DNA from: Candidatus Bartonella washoeensis Sb944nv
GTDB lineage: Bacteria; Pseudomonadota; Alphaproteobacteria; Rhizobiales; Rhizobiaceae
Assembly: GCF_000278135.1 (NCBI RefSeq)
Contig: NZ_JH725022.1
Location: forward strand, 194,186 to 258,185
DNA length: 64,000 nucleotides
Direction: 5' to 3'
A model generated the notes under the pieces. The model worked only from the letters and a program-made list of their open reading frames with translations, was not told the DNA's origin and made no database searches. A program made the translations under genes and the position numbers. Of the stretch, positions 1 through 9,471 are shown in pieces. Numbering within the stretch: the stretch's first letter is position 1; every line of letters begins with the position of its first letter.

Positions 1-1
1 T

Positions 2-1012
2 GTAAAAACAGCAGTTGAACTCAATGATACATTTGCAAGAGTATTTGATGAAAATCAAATTTTCCGCATTGATCATTATCTTGGTAAGGAAACTGTTCAA
101 AATTTAATGGCATTGCGGTTTGTTAATACACTTTATGAACCGTTATGGAACTCCAATTATATTGATCATGTTCAGATAACGGTTGCTGAAACTATAGGAT
201 TGGAAGGGCGGATAGAATATTATGAGAGTGCAGGTGCGCTACGCGACATGGTACAGAATCATATGCTACAATTGCTCTGTTTGGTTGCTATGGAAATGCC
301 GTTTACCAACAGTGCAAATGCTGTGCGTGATGAAAAACTTAAAGTTTTGAATTCTTTAATGCCTCTCGATGTTCATAATGTAGAACAAAATACTGTGCGT
401 GGGCAGTATCTTGCTGGTATATCGGAGGGTGTTTCTGTAAAATCTTATCTTGACGATTTGGGAGAAAAGGTCAGTAAGAACGAAACATTTGTGGCGCTTA
501 AGATTAAGATTAATAACTGGCGTTGGGCGGATACACCTTTTTATTTACGAACTGGTAAGCGTATGTCCACGCGTATGTCTGAAATCGTTATAGTTTTCAA
601 ATCCATCCCCCATAATATTTTTGATACGGATTTAGATGAAATTTTTTCTAATCGATTAGTTATTCGTCTTCAACCTGATGAGGGGGTAAAACAATGGTTG
701 ATGATTAAGGATCCAGGTCCTGGTGGTATGCGGTTTCGTCATATTCCATTGGATATGAGTTTTGCGTCTGCGTTTTCTGAGCGTAATCCTGATGCGTATG
801 AACGCTTATTGATGGACGTTGTTCGCGGAAATCAAACATTATTTATGCGTCGTGACGAAGTTGAGGCTGCTTGGCGTTGGATTGACCCAATTCTTGAGGG
901 ATGGGAGGCAGTAAAGCAGCCTATTCATGGATATAGTGCTGGTTCATGGGGGCCATCTGCTTCGACTCTTTTGATGGAACGTGATAGGCGCATATGGAAC
1001 AACTTAGTTTAG
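2..1012 (+). CDS. zwf: Glucose-6-phosphate 1-dehydrogenase, 5' end cut by window
   Basis: This enzyme oxidises glucose-6-phosphate to 6-phosphogluconolactone with NADP reduction, the entry to the oxidative pentose phosphate pathway in the cytoplasm. The frame is open from base 2, so the gene begins before the window. The 336 visible codons are the C-terminal two thirds of a roughly 490-residue family, and the NADP-binding N-terminus is missing. The substrate-binding motif RIDHYLGKE is read at about bases 71-97, and later family blocks include FYLRTGKRM and YERLLMDVVRGN. Pgl follows after 13 bases, so the two consecutive enzymes are probably co-transcribed. No frameshift is seen in the visible part. 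Identity is secure from the motif and the neighbour. Confidence 0.96.
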   Translation, partial: VKTAVELNDTFARVFDENQIFRIDHYLGKETVQNLMALRFVNTLYEPLWNSNYIDHVQITVAETIGLEGRIEYYESAGALRDMVQNHMLQLLCLVAMEMPFTNSANAVRDEKLKVLNSLMPLDVHNVEQNTVRGQYLAGISEGVSVKSYLDDLGEKVSKNETFVALKIKINNWRWADTPFYLRTGKRMSTRMSEIVIVFKSIPHNIFDTDLDEIFSNRLVIRLQPDEGVKQWLMIKDPGPGGMRFRHIPLDMSFASAFSERNPDAYERLLMDVVRGNQTLFMRRDEVEAAWRWIDPILEGWEAVKQPIHGYSAGSWGPSASTLLMERDRRIWNNLV

Positions 1013-1025
1013 AGCGATAAGAATA

Positions 1026-1784
1026 ATGTATGGAATGAGTATCGACCGTTTAAATTTTGAAACACCCACGGATTTAGCTTTGGCATTGGCTGATCGAGTC
1101 GCAGCAGAGCTTAGTGTATCTATTCTTGAGCGTAAACGAGCGATTTTAGCGGTTTCTGGTGGGAAAACACCAGAATTGTTTTTTCATTATTTGTCAAAAG
1201 CTGATATTGATTGGAAAAATATCATTATTACTTTGGTTGATGAACGTTTTGTACCTGCTCATCATGAGCGTTCAAATGAATATGTTGTACGGCGCTATTT
1301 ATTACAAAATTTTGCTGCTAAAGCCCGTTTTGTAGGACTTTATCAGAAGGCAATTACTGCCGAGCTTGCAGCTTTTTCAGCAGCTAGTCGTATCAATGCT
1401 TTGCCTAGACCATTTGATGTGGTTGTTTTGGGAATGGGTGATGATGGACATACTGCTTCTTTTTTTCCTGATGCTGATCGTTTGAAACAAGCGCTCGATC
1501 TTCAGACACAGGCACTTGTTTTACCACTTCATGCGAAGAGTGCTTTTGAGCCAAGACTTACGCTAACTTTGCCAGTCATAATGCAATCTCGTTGCATTAT
1601 TCTCCATTTTGAGGGTTTTCAGAAACGCGATTGTTTTGAAGTAGTTTGTCGGGACGGATCTGAAATAGAAATGCCTGTTCGAGCAGTTTTACGCAATGCC
1701 AATCATCTTGTTCAAGTTTATTGGTCGCCTACAGAAGATGAAATAAGTGAAGCAGAACATGATAAAGAAGCTGTCGAGACTTGA
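1026..1784 (+). CDS. pgl: 6-phosphogluconolactonase
   Basis: Pgl hydrolyses 6-phosphogluconolactone to 6-phosphogluconate, the second step of the oxidative pentose phosphate pathway. The 252-residue protein has the usual length for the bacterial DevB/Pgl type. It carries SGGKTP near residue 45, VDERFVP near residue 82, and the phosphate-binding motif GMGDDGHTASFFPDA near residue 136. An in-frame ATG at 1038 could also be the start, because the four extra residues (MYGM) carry no signal. Pgl sits between zwf and the decayed edd, so its product now probably flows only to 6-phosphogluconate dehydrogenase, which is not in this window. The reading frame is intact. Confidence 0.95.
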   Translation: MYGMSIDRLNFETPTDLALALADRVAAELSVSILERKRAILAVSGGKTPELFFHYLSKADIDWKNIIITLVDERFVPAHHERSNEYVVRRYLLQNFAAKARFVGLYQKAITAELAAFSAASRINALPRPFDVVVLGMGDDGHTASFFPDADRLKQALDLQTQALVLPLHAKSAFEPRLTLTLPVIMQSRCIILHFEGFQKRDCFEVVCRDGSEIEMPVRAVLRNANHLVQVYWSPTEDEISEAEHDKEAVET

Positions 1785-1802
1785 ATCTTTTTTAGGTATC
1801 AG

Positions 1803-1830
1803 AATGTGCGTATAAAAATGTGCGTATAAA
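1803..1830 (+). repeat. Perfect tandem duplication of a 14-base unit
   Basis: The unit AATGTGCGTATAAA occurs twice, head to tail, at 1803-1816 and 1817-1830. It lies between the pgl stop and the start codon of the edd remnant, just before the AAGGA at 1832-1836 that would have been its ribosome binding site. It looks like a slippage duplication in a leader no longer under selection. I see no regulatory role. Confidence 0.85.
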
Positions 1831-1842
1831 TAAGGAATAAAT

Positions 1843-3665
1843 ATGGCAATTTCAAAGACAATCGCTACGGTTACACGAAGAATTTATGAACGTTCTCTCC
1901 CAACGCGAGAAATTTATGTAGGCCTTATTGCAAAGGCGCAAGCAAATCGTCCTAAGCGGAGTTTTTTGGGGTGTGCTAATCAGGCTCATGGTTTTGCTGC
2001 CTGTGGTCCATTAGACAAAAACGTTTGAAGTGTAATATTGTTGGGAATATTGGTATCATCACTGCATATAATGATATACTTTCAGCACATCACCCTTTTG
2101 AGACTTTTCGTCACTTAATTTAAAGAGGCTGCTCGTATGGTTGGTTGTGTGGCACAAGTGGCAGATGGTGAGCCTGCGATGTGTGATGGTGTAACACAAA
2201 GGAATGCGGGGATAGAGCTTTCCCTTTTTTCACGTGAAGTGATTGCAATGGCAACGGCTTTAAGTTTATCTCATGATATGTTTGATGCAGTACTTTATTT
2301 GGGGGGTGTAATAAAATTGTACCTGGTTTAGTGATTGGAGCACTTACATTTGGCCACTTACCAGGAATTTTTGTTCCTGCAGGTCCTATGACAAGTGGTC
2401 AAGGTAATGACGAAAAGACAAAAATACTCCAACTTTATTCAGAAAAAAAGTAGATCGACAAACATTGTTGGAATCAGAAGCACGTTCTTATCATGGTTCA
2501 GGAACGTGTACATTTTATGAGACTGCTAATTCAAATCAGATGCTGATGGATATGATGGGTCTACACATGCCTGGAGCCTCTTTTATTAATTCTAATACAT
2601 CATTACGTGATGCTTTACACAGGAAGCTACCAAACGCGCACTTAAAAATTACGGCTTTGGGTAATGATTATACGCCTATTGGCAAGATGATTGATGAACG
2701 TTCTTTCGTGAATGCCATTGTAGGATTACATGCAACTGGGGGATCTACCAATCATGCGATTCATTTAATTACTATGGCAGCTGCTGATGGTATCCAATTA
2801 ACATGGCATGATATTGCAGAAATTTCTTCAGTTTTTCCTCTTTTAGCAAGGATTTATCTTAACGGTTTAGCTGATATAAACCATTTTCATGCAGCAGGTG
2901 GTATGGGGTCTATTATTCGTGAGCTTATTGAGGAAAATTTGGTTCATGATAATGTTCATACAGTTTTTGGTCAAGATCTCAATGCTTATGCGATTGAAGC
3001 AAAGTTTGGCTCTGATGGTAATGTGGTGCACGAGCCTGCTTTAAATAAAAGTGGTAACCATAAAGTGTTAGCAGGATGGAGAAAGCCGTTTCAGCCTGAT
3101 GGTGGTATTCGTGTTTTATCCGGAGATTTGGGGACAGCTATTATGCAAGTTTCAGCTGTTAAGTTTGAGCATTGGCAGATTGAGGCTCCAGTTCTTGTCT
3201 TTAATGATCAAGAAGGATTGCAGGAGGCTTTTAAAGCCGGAGAGTTAAATGATAAAGACTTTATTGCTGTTGTTTGTTATCAAGGGCCAAAAGCGAATGG
3301 TATACCAAAGCTTCATAAATTAACGACAATTTTAGGTGTTTTACAAAATCGTGGACAAAAGGTAGCATTGGTAACGGATGGTCGTATGTCAGGTGCATCA
3401 GGAGAAATCCTTGCCGCAATTCATGTGACCTCAGAGGCTTTAGATCATGGTCCAATTTCACGTTTACAGGATGGTGACATCGTTTGTCTTGATGCTCCAT
3501 GTGGGCAAGTTAGCTGTTTTAGAAGATATGGTAAAATTTAATGCACAAACGATTATGCCCCCTTATTTTTTAAAGAATGAACATGGTGTTGGGCGCGAGC
3601 TCTTTCGTGTTTTTCGTCAATCAGTTAATCGTGCAGATCAAGGTGCATCTGTTATTATAGCATGA
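1843..3665 (+). pseudogene. edd: 6-phosphogluconate dehydratase remnant with about five frameshifts
   Basis: Edd converts 6-phosphogluconate to KDPG in the Entner-Doudoroff pathway. Joined pieces cover the whole roughly 600-residue family in order: HGFAACGPLDK (frame of 1843), GNIGIITAYNDILSAHHPF (from 2043), [15 protein letters not shown] (from 2137), KIVPGL...[14 protein letters not shown] (from about 2310), LLESEARSYHGSGTCTFY through LVTDGRMSGASG (2450 to about 3500), then HGVGRELFRVFRQS (to 3665). Frame changes fall near 2017-2021 (A run), about 2115, 2301-2306 (G6), 2443-2449 (A7) and about 3500. Overall length is almost unchanged, so the decay is by small indels rather than deletion. 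No single frame holds the N-terminal third, so a functional enzyme is very unlikely. Confidence 0.93.
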
Positions 3666-3721
3666 GTAAAGCGCAAAAAAGGTAAAAAGTAATGCGCGTG
3701 CAATGAAAGTGCGTAAAATTC

Positions 3722-4621
3722 TTAGAATTTTGGTACGGGCAGATTATGTAATCGAGCAGTGGCTTTGAGCGTATTAACCATAAGCATAGCAATTGTCATA
3801 GGTCCAACTCCTCCTGGAACCGGGGTAATTGCAGCAACTTTTCCTTTTATTCCTTCAAAATCAACATCACCAACAAGACGCGTTTTGTCCACACCTTTTT
3901 CTGGTGCAGCAATGCGGTTAATGCCAACGTCAATAACAATAGCGCCATTTTTAACCCAGTCTTTTTTAATCATTTGTGGGCGGCCTACAGCTGCTACTAA
4001 AATATCAGCGCTACGACATACATCATCAAGATCGCGGGTACGACTATGGGCAATCGTCACAGTAGCATTAGCTGCTGTTAAGAGTGCAGCCATAGGTTTG
4101 CCGACAATATTAGAGCGTCCAACAACGACGGCATCAAGACCAGATAAATCTCGTCCGCATTGTTGTTCAATCATCATCATAGCACCAGCTGGTGTGCAGG
4201 GAATGATAGCGTCTTCAAGTGCGTTCGCTGCAAGTTTTCCTACATTGATATAATGAAAACCATCAACATCTTTTTGGAAAGCAATGGCTTGTGTTATGCG
4301 GTTAGTGTTAATATGCGCAGGCAAGGGAAGTTGCACCAAAATACCATGGATTTTTGGATCAGAATTTAATGCTGCAATGAGTTGAAGGAGCTCTTTTTCT
4401 TGTACTTCTTTGGAAATCATATGTTTGATTGAAAAAAAACCACACTCTTCGGCTTTTTTGCTCTTTGATGTGACATATACCTGACTTGCGGGGTCGTCTC
4501 CAACAATGATAACAGCGATACCAGGTTGTATCTTATAGTTATTACGCATGTTTGTTGTTTCAGCTTTAACTTTCACAATAATCTCTTCAGCGAGCTTTTT
4601 TCCGTCGATAATATTGTTCAT
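3722..4621 (-). CDS. folD: Bifunctional methylenetetrahydrofolate dehydrogenase / methenyltetrahydrofolate cyclohydrolase
   Basis: FolD interconverts 5,10-methylene- and 10-formyl-tetrahydrofolate with NADP, supplying one-carbon units for purines and fMet-tRNA. The 299-residue product has the catalytic-lysine block [13 protein letters not shown], then VQLPLPAHI, the dinucleotide-binding [14 protein letters not shown] and the C-terminal [15 protein letters not shown] chose the ATG at 4621 ([14 protein letters not shown]), which gives the normal family length and has AGGA eight to nine bases upstream. The frame is open further upstream but that part is not family-like. It converges on the edd pseudogene and diverges from the AsmA-like gene. 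Confidence 0.96.
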   Translation of the reverse strand: MNNIIDGKKLAEEIIVKVKAETTNMRNNYKIQPGIAVIIVGDDPASQVYVTSKSKKAEECGFFSIKHMISKEVQEKELLQLIAALNSDPKIHGILVQLPLPAHINTNRITQAIAFQKDVDGFHYINVGKLAANALEDAIIPCTPAGAMMMIEQQCGRDLSGLDAVVVGRSNIVGKPMAALLTAANATVTIAHSRTRDLDDVCRSADILVAAVGRPQMIKKDWVKNGAIVIDVGINRIAAPEKGVDKTRLVGDVDFEGIKGKVAAITPVPGGVGPMTIAMLMVNTLKATARLHNLPVPKF

Positions 4622-4934
4622 GGCAGCGATCCTTTCAGTAGGGCTGTTTGTTTTTGTAAAGCATTTGCTGACGATACAATAGAGCTTTGTAGCAGTATTA
4701 ATCCTGGGAATGCTAAGAGTGGTTTCGATAGTATTATATATTTTTTGGTGTTCAGAAGACTTTAAAATAATTGCTTTGTTAAGAAGCAGCAATATTGCTG
4801 TTGCAATAAACTTTGGATAAAAACAAGAATAATTAAATTATTAAATGAGATATGACGGATTTTAGGATTATAACAAGTTTTTTTATTGAGATATGCTTTT
4901 AATTTGTTACAGGGGTGAAGGTTAGAGGAAGATT
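4622..4934. other. Divergent intergenic region between folD and the AsmA-like gene
   Basis: About 310 A/T-rich bases that must carry the promoters of both flanking genes. The only clear signals are AGGA before folD and AGAGGAA (4924-4930) before the GTG at 4935. Open codons continue upstream of folD to about 4790 but lack protein-like composition. I see no other gene or repeat. Confidence 0.5.
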
Positions 4935-6815
4935 GTGCACGCCAGAATAATAAAATTTTTGAGCGGGATTTTTATTACAATTATTTTTTTGTTTGGAGTA
5001 GGTATTTTCATTTTACCTTATCTTGTGTCAACAGATACGATTCGTGTTCGTTTGGCTCAGGAGTTGAGTGCGTGGACAGGTTATAAGGTGCAATTACGGA
5101 ATCCACCACAGTTAAAACTCTTTCCTTATCCTAAAGCATTTCTTTCTGGTGTTAGTTTAACATCAAAAATTAATAATGCTGTACCGTTGATGGAAGCTGA
5201 ATCGATAGAAGTTGAGCTTTCTTTGGTAGATCTTCTTCGGGGGCATGTTTCTTTTTCAGAGACGCGGATTGTGCATCCACAATTTGTTATAGAAAAGCCG
5301 GTTAAAACAGTAGCTGATTTTTTTGAGAGATTTTCGCGGTCACAAGGTGCATTAGGGTTAGCGATACGTAATGTTCGTGAAATAATTAAGCATAACCCTG
5401 AACAGCCAGATATCAAGCGTCTTTTGAATCAACCTTTTGGACGGATTGTTATTGAAAATGGCATGCTCGTTTATCATGATAGTATTTCTGGTGTGCCAGA
5501 AAAAATAACAGGATTAAATGCAACTTTAGATTGGCCAGAATCAACTCAAGAAATTCAGTTTCGTGCAGATGCACGTTGGCACGGGGAGTTGACGAAATTA
5601 TCGATTGATGCCAACCAAGCATTGTTGCTTTTAGCAGGAGGGAAAAGCCAGATTAAGGCAAGCGTCAATTCTGTTCGCGGTGGTATAACCTTTACAGGGC
5701 AGGCACGATTATCTGAATATTATATTTTTGACGGGAAGATATCGATGCGTTCTCCAGCGTGGAATCAAACATTGGCCTGGATTGGAAGCAATCATTTTTG
5801 GGGACAGAGATTGAAAATACCCATTGTATGGGAGTCTGATTTTTTAGCGCAGCCAATGCATATCAAAATGAATAATGTGGCATTTACAGTGGGTAAAGCA
5901 AGTGCACGTGGAGCTTTAGAAATTGATTTTCATGATAAGGTACCAATCGTAATTGGATCTTTAGCATTTGATAACCTAGACTTTAATCTCTTTGAGTCGC
6001 GATTTCCTTTAGTTGAAGAAAAGAAGACATTCCTTGATATGAAGATTTTTGATCGCATTGGAGTAGATGTAAGACTTTCTGCTCCTCAGGCGAAAGTAGG
6101 GAATATTGCATTTACTAATTTAGCTGCTGCGATACAAATAAGAAATAAGCATATTATTTTTGACCTTGGGCATGCGAATGTTTTTGGTGGATCACTTCAA
6201 AGCAATATTGAAATTGCACCAGTTCATCAGAAAGTGCGTATTGAAGGACGTACTTCAGGTGTTTCCATTGATACGCAAGCTGCTTCAGAGGCTCTAGGAA
6301 TTATTCCATTGGTACAGAGCAAAGCCAATTTTACCATGACACTACGCACGCTTGCTCGTGGTTGGTCGGAAATTTTTGCAAAGATGCAGGGTGAATTAAT
6401 ACTGAATATGTCTTCTGGCCGTCTGTTAGGGTATGATTTAGATGATTTGCAGACAAAACTTTCAGAAAAGGAACAATTTCTATTAGTAAGTAATGACTCC
6501 TTATCCACAGCATTTGATCGTTGGGATATTCAAACAAGATTTTCAGACGGAACAATGACGATAGCAGAATCATTGATGCGCACGGCTGACTGGAAGTTAT
6601 CAATTCAGGGAGTGATTGCAGCTGCTATTACTCAGGAGAGGCAGAACGAATTAAGATTGCAGGCGCAATTACGAAAAGGGGATAGCTCAGAAACTCTTTG
6701 TAGAAATATCCAATGTCTTACTAACAGTCTTGCATGGCCTTTCACTTTTTCTCTTAGTTCTAAAGGGCAAGAACGCGGCAATTTTTGGATCAAAAAAGAC
6801 ATTGATGCAGATTGA
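4935..6815 (+). CDS. AsmA-family envelope protein
   Basis: A 626-residue protein with one N-terminal membrane segment (about residues 9-29) followed by a long, mostly beta-predicted periplasmic body. It begins VSTDTIRVRLAQELSAWTG, the start of AsmA domains (TPxxIRxxLxxxLexxTG). The C-terminal AsmA block is visible as SKANFTMTLRTLARGW and MQGELILNMSSG. AsmA-like proteins span the periplasm and are linked to outer-membrane assembly and phospholipid transport; that role here is inferred from the family. The GTG start is supported by AGAGGAA at 4924-4930, and the hydrophobic segment begins directly after it. It stands alone, divergent from folD. Confidence 0.85.
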   Translation: MHARIIKFLSGIFITIIFLFGVGIFILPYLVSTDTIRVRLAQELSAWTGYKVQLRNPPQLKLFPYPKAFLSGVSLTSKINNAVPLMEAESIEVELSLVDLLRGHVSFSETRIVHPQFVIEKPVKTVADFFERFSRSQGALGLAIRNVREIIKHNPEQPDIKRLLNQPFGRIVIENGMLVYHDSISGVPEKITGLNATLDWPESTQEIQFRADARWHGELTKLSIDANQALLLLAGGKSQIKASVNSVRGGITFTGQARLSEYYIFDGKISMRSPAWNQTLAWIGSNHFWGQRLKIPIVWESDFLAQPMHIKMNNVAFTVGKASARGALEIDFHDKVPIVIGSLAFDNLDFNLFESRFPLVEEKKTFLDMKIFDRIGVDVRLSAPQAKVGNIAFTNLAAAIQIRNKHIIFDLGHANVFGGSLQSNIEIAPVHQKVRIEGRTSGVSIDTQAASEALGIIPLVQSKANFTMTLRTLARGWSEIFAKMQGELILNMSSGRLLGYDLDDLQTKLSEKEQFLLVSNDSLSTAFDRWDIQTRFSDGTMTIAESLMRTADWKLSIQGVIAAAITQERQNELRLQAQLRKGDSSETLCRNIQCLTNSLAWPFTFSLSSKGQERGNFWIKKDIDAD

Positions 6816-6904
6816 TCGTTGTTCTTCATTTTTGATAAAAATCTTAGAAAATTGTTGAAAGATATTATGTTAATATAAAAATTTGAATGATATGTAGCTC
6901 ATGC

Positions 6905-7048
6905 CTATTGAATCTGAGAGGAGATTCCATAGCCATCTTCAGCGATTGTATGTTTTCCATCGGCTCCAACGGAGCCAATTCCTACAGTAATCAAAATAAA
7001 GGCTAGAAGGGTGGTGATAGTAATAACTGTGGCTTTTTTTGCAGACAT
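6905..7048 (-). CDS. Small membrane peptide, 47 residues, unknown function
   Basis: A short frame coding for 47 residues: a basic N-terminus (MSAKKA), one hydrophobic segment at about residues 7-29 (ITITTLLAFILITVGIG) and a short polar tail. A strong GGAGGAAAAAT sequence lies directly before the ATG at 7048, which makes translation credible despite the size. The layout suggests either a single-pass inner-membrane peptide or an exported peptide with an uncut signal. I do not recognise a family. It lies between the AsmA-like gene and rsmE, facing the former. Confidence 0.6.
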   Translation of the reverse strand: MSAKKATVITITTLLAFILITVGIGSVGADGKHTIAEDGYGISSQIQ

Positions 7049-7284
7049 ATTTTTCCTCCAATCATGCAATAAATCACAAAACGCAATGGTAAATGACCTG
7101 TTATGATGAGTTTGTACAAGAGCAGAATCACTTAGCATTCTGTTTGTTCCCGTTATTATCTCATAAAGCTGAAAAAACTCTATATTCCTTTATAGATTAT
7201 AGTTCTATAGATATAATTTTTTCTTTTTGTTATATATTTTCCTTCATTTTCGTAACGATTATAGTTAGCTCTGGCACAATTTTT

Positions 7285-8028
7285 ATGCGCATGAATTATA
7301 AACTTAAAAGATTATTTATTCGGCAGCCACTTGCTTTGAATAAAGAAATAACAATAGAGGGTCCTCAAGCTTCTTACCTTGTACGTGTTTTGCGCATGCA
7401 AGAAGGGGCTGAAATTTTGCTCTTTAATGGACAGGATGGTGAGTGGCTTGCTAAACTCGTCACGGTTGGAAAAAAATTTGTTGTGGCTCAACTTACCTAT
7501 CAGGAAAGATTGCAAACGGCGCATACGAATCTCATTTACTGTTTTGCTCCACTGAAAAATGCACGTTTGGATTACATGGTACAAAAGGCTGTAGAAATGG
7601 GGGTATCAGTTTTGCAGCCTGTTGTAACACATCACACGCAGGTTACTCGTATCAATATGGCCCGTATGGAAGCTAATGTTATCGAGGCTTCTGAACAGTG
7701 TGGTATTTTATCTCTGCCTGAATGCGTACCTGCTGTGTCGTTAGCAGAGCTTTTAGCACGTTGGGATCAGACACGACCTTTGTTCTTTTGTGATGAAGCG
7801 CACAAATTGAAAAATCCATTTCCTATTTTAAGAGAGCAAGAAATTACAGCATCGGGCGTCCTTATTGGACCAGAAGGTGGGTTTAGTGAAGAAGAGCGGA
7901 GCTTTTTAAAAAAACATTCTTTTGTGATTCCGATATCATTAGGTCCGCGTATTTTGCGCGCTGATACTGCAGCTGTTGCCGCTTTGGCCCTTCTTAATGC
8001 TAGCGTGGGGGATTGGTCAATTGATTGA
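7285..8028 (+). CDS. rsmE: 16S rRNA (uracil-1498-N3)-methyltransferase
   Basis: RsmE methylates N3 of U1498 in helix 44 of 16S rRNA. The 247-residue reading has the PUA-like N-terminal block RLFIRQPL...ASYLVRVLRMQEGAEILLFNGQDGEW and the SPOUT knot with GPEGGFSEEE and LGPRILRADTAAVAAL, where S-adenosylmethionine binds. The frame is open back to 7093, but that leader is hydrophobic and AT-rich, unlike any RsmE. The family start matches ATG 7285 or ATG 7291, and neither has a strong Shine-Dalgarno sequence. GshA follows 69 bases downstream on the same strand. Confidence 0.93.
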   Translation: MRMNYKLKRLFIRQPLALNKEITIEGPQASYLVRVLRMQEGAEILLFNGQDGEWLAKLVTVGKKFVVAQLTYQERLQTAHTNLIYCFAPLKNARLDYMVQKAVEMGVSVLQPVVTHHTQVTRINMARMEANVIEASEQCGILSLPECVPAVSLAELLARWDQTRPLFFCDEAHKLKNPFPILREQEITASGVLIGPEGGFSEEERSFLKKHSFVIPISLGPRILRADTAAVAALALLNASVGDWSID

Positions 8029-8097
8029 GAAGCTTGTAAAATCATTCTAAACGGTTCATTTTAAAGTGATAGAACTAATGATAGGATAAAATAAGTT

Positions 8098-9471
8098 ATG
8101 GCGCTTGATATAACTGATGAAAGTGAAATTTATAACTTAGATTCCCTGGTTAGCTATTTCCAAGGGGGGTGTAAAGCAGAAAATGATTGGCGTATTGGTA
8201 CAGAACATGAAAAATTTCCATTCTATAAAGATGGTTTCCGCCCTGTTCCGTATGAAGGCAAAAGAGGAATCCGTGCGCTTTTAGAGGGAATGCAAGAAGC
8301 TTTAGGATGGAAACCCATTTTAGATGAAGGGAATATTATCGGGCTCATAGGATCAGTTGGTCAAGGTGCTATTTCTTTGGAACCTGGAGGGCAATTTGAA
8401 TTATCTGGTGCACCGCTGGAAACAATTGGTCATACTTATTGCGAAGCAATGGAGCATTTAGCTCTTCTCAAGAAAATTTCAGAGCCATTGGGCATTGGCT
8501 TTCTTGGTATTGGTGCTAGCCCAAAGTGGACATTAGCCGAAACTCCGCGGATGCCCAAGTCTCGTTATCAGATTATGACCAATTATATGCCGAAAGTTGG
8601 AAAAAGTGGTCTTGATATGATGTATCGAACATCGACTGTTCAGGTTAATCTTGATTTTGCATCTGAAACTGACATGCGACGAAAAATGCAAGTGTCAATG
8701 AAGTTACAGCCTATTGCGACGGCATTATTTGCCAGTTCACCTTTTACTGAAAGGTGTCCAAATGGCTTTTTATCTTGGCGTTCTAAAATTTGGTGCGATA
8801 CGGATAATAAGAGATCTGGGGTTCTTCCTTTTATATTTTCTGAGCGTTTTGGTTTTTTGGATTACATTGAATGGGCGCTTGATGTGCCAATGTATTTCAT
8901 TGTCCGCAATGGTCATTATCATGATTGTACACATGTAACATTTCGCCAATTCATGAATGGAGCTTTAAAGGGGCAGGTTGTAAATTCAACGCCAAATATA
9001 GGAGATTGGATTAATCATTTATCGACTTTGTTTCCCGAAGTACGCTTAAAACGATTTTTAGAAATGAGAGGCGCTGATAGTGGGTCTTTGCAGCATATTT
9101 GTGCGTTGTCGGCTTTTTGGGTTGGTCTTCTTTATGATAGTGAAGCGCTAAATGAGGCAGAGGCATTGACAAAAGATTGGTGTTTTGAAGAAGTTTTAGA
9201 GCTACGCAAACGTGTTCCAAAAGAAGGTCTAAAAACACCTTTTCGTCAGACCATAATTTTAGAATTAGCACGTCAAGTTATTGCTATTTCGCGCAAAGGT
9301 TTAAAAAATCGCCGGAAGTATGATGTTGATGGTTGTGATGAGACAATTTTTCTCAATCCTTTGGAAGAGGTGATTGTTATGGAGCAGACAGCTGCTGATA
9401 AACTTTTATCCAATTACCATTCTATTTGGGGAAAGGCTATTGAACCAGTTTTTTTAGAATGCGCCTATTAG
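8098..9471 (+). CDS. gshA: Glutamate-cysteine ligase, plant/alphaproteobacterial type
   Basis: This enzyme joins glutamate and cysteine with ATP hydrolysis, the first step of glutathione synthesis. The 457-residue protein belongs to the plant-like class of glutamate-cysteine ligases (GCS2 superfamily). Supporting blocks are WRIGTEHEKFPF near residue 31, SLEPGGQFELSGAPL near residue 98, GIGASPKW and MMYRTSTVQVNLDFA. Its length matches alphaproteobacterial orthologues. The frame stays open for about 50 codons after the TAG, which I take as chance because the family C-terminus is already complete. TcyP, a cystine importer, lies 2 kb away and could supply the cysteine. Confidence 0.92.
   Translation: MALDITDESEIYNLDSLVSYFQGGCKAENDWRIGTEHEKFPFYKDGFRPVPYEGKRGIRALLEGMQEALGWKPILDEGNIIGLIGSVGQGAISLEPGGQFELSGAPLETIGHTYCEAMEHLALLKKISEPLGIGFLGIGASPKWTLAETPRMPKSRYQIMTNYMPKVGKSGLDMMYRTSTVQVNLDFASETDMRRKMQVSMKLQPIATALFASSPFTERCPNGFLSWRSKIWCDTDNKRSGVLPFIFSERFGFLDYIEWALDVPMYFIVRNGHYHDCTHVTFRQFMNGALKGQVVNSTPNIGDWINHLSTLFPEVRLKRFLEMRGADSGSLQHICALSAFWVGLLYDSEALNEAEALTKDWCFEEVLELRKRVPKEGLKTPFRQTIILELARQVIAISRKGLKNRRKYDVDGCDETIFLNPLEEVIVMEQTAADKLLSNYHSIWGKAIEPVFLECAY

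Noticed and set aside
3759-4253. 164-codon plus-strand frame opposite folD
   Set aside because: Antisense shadow of an intact, strongly conserved gene.
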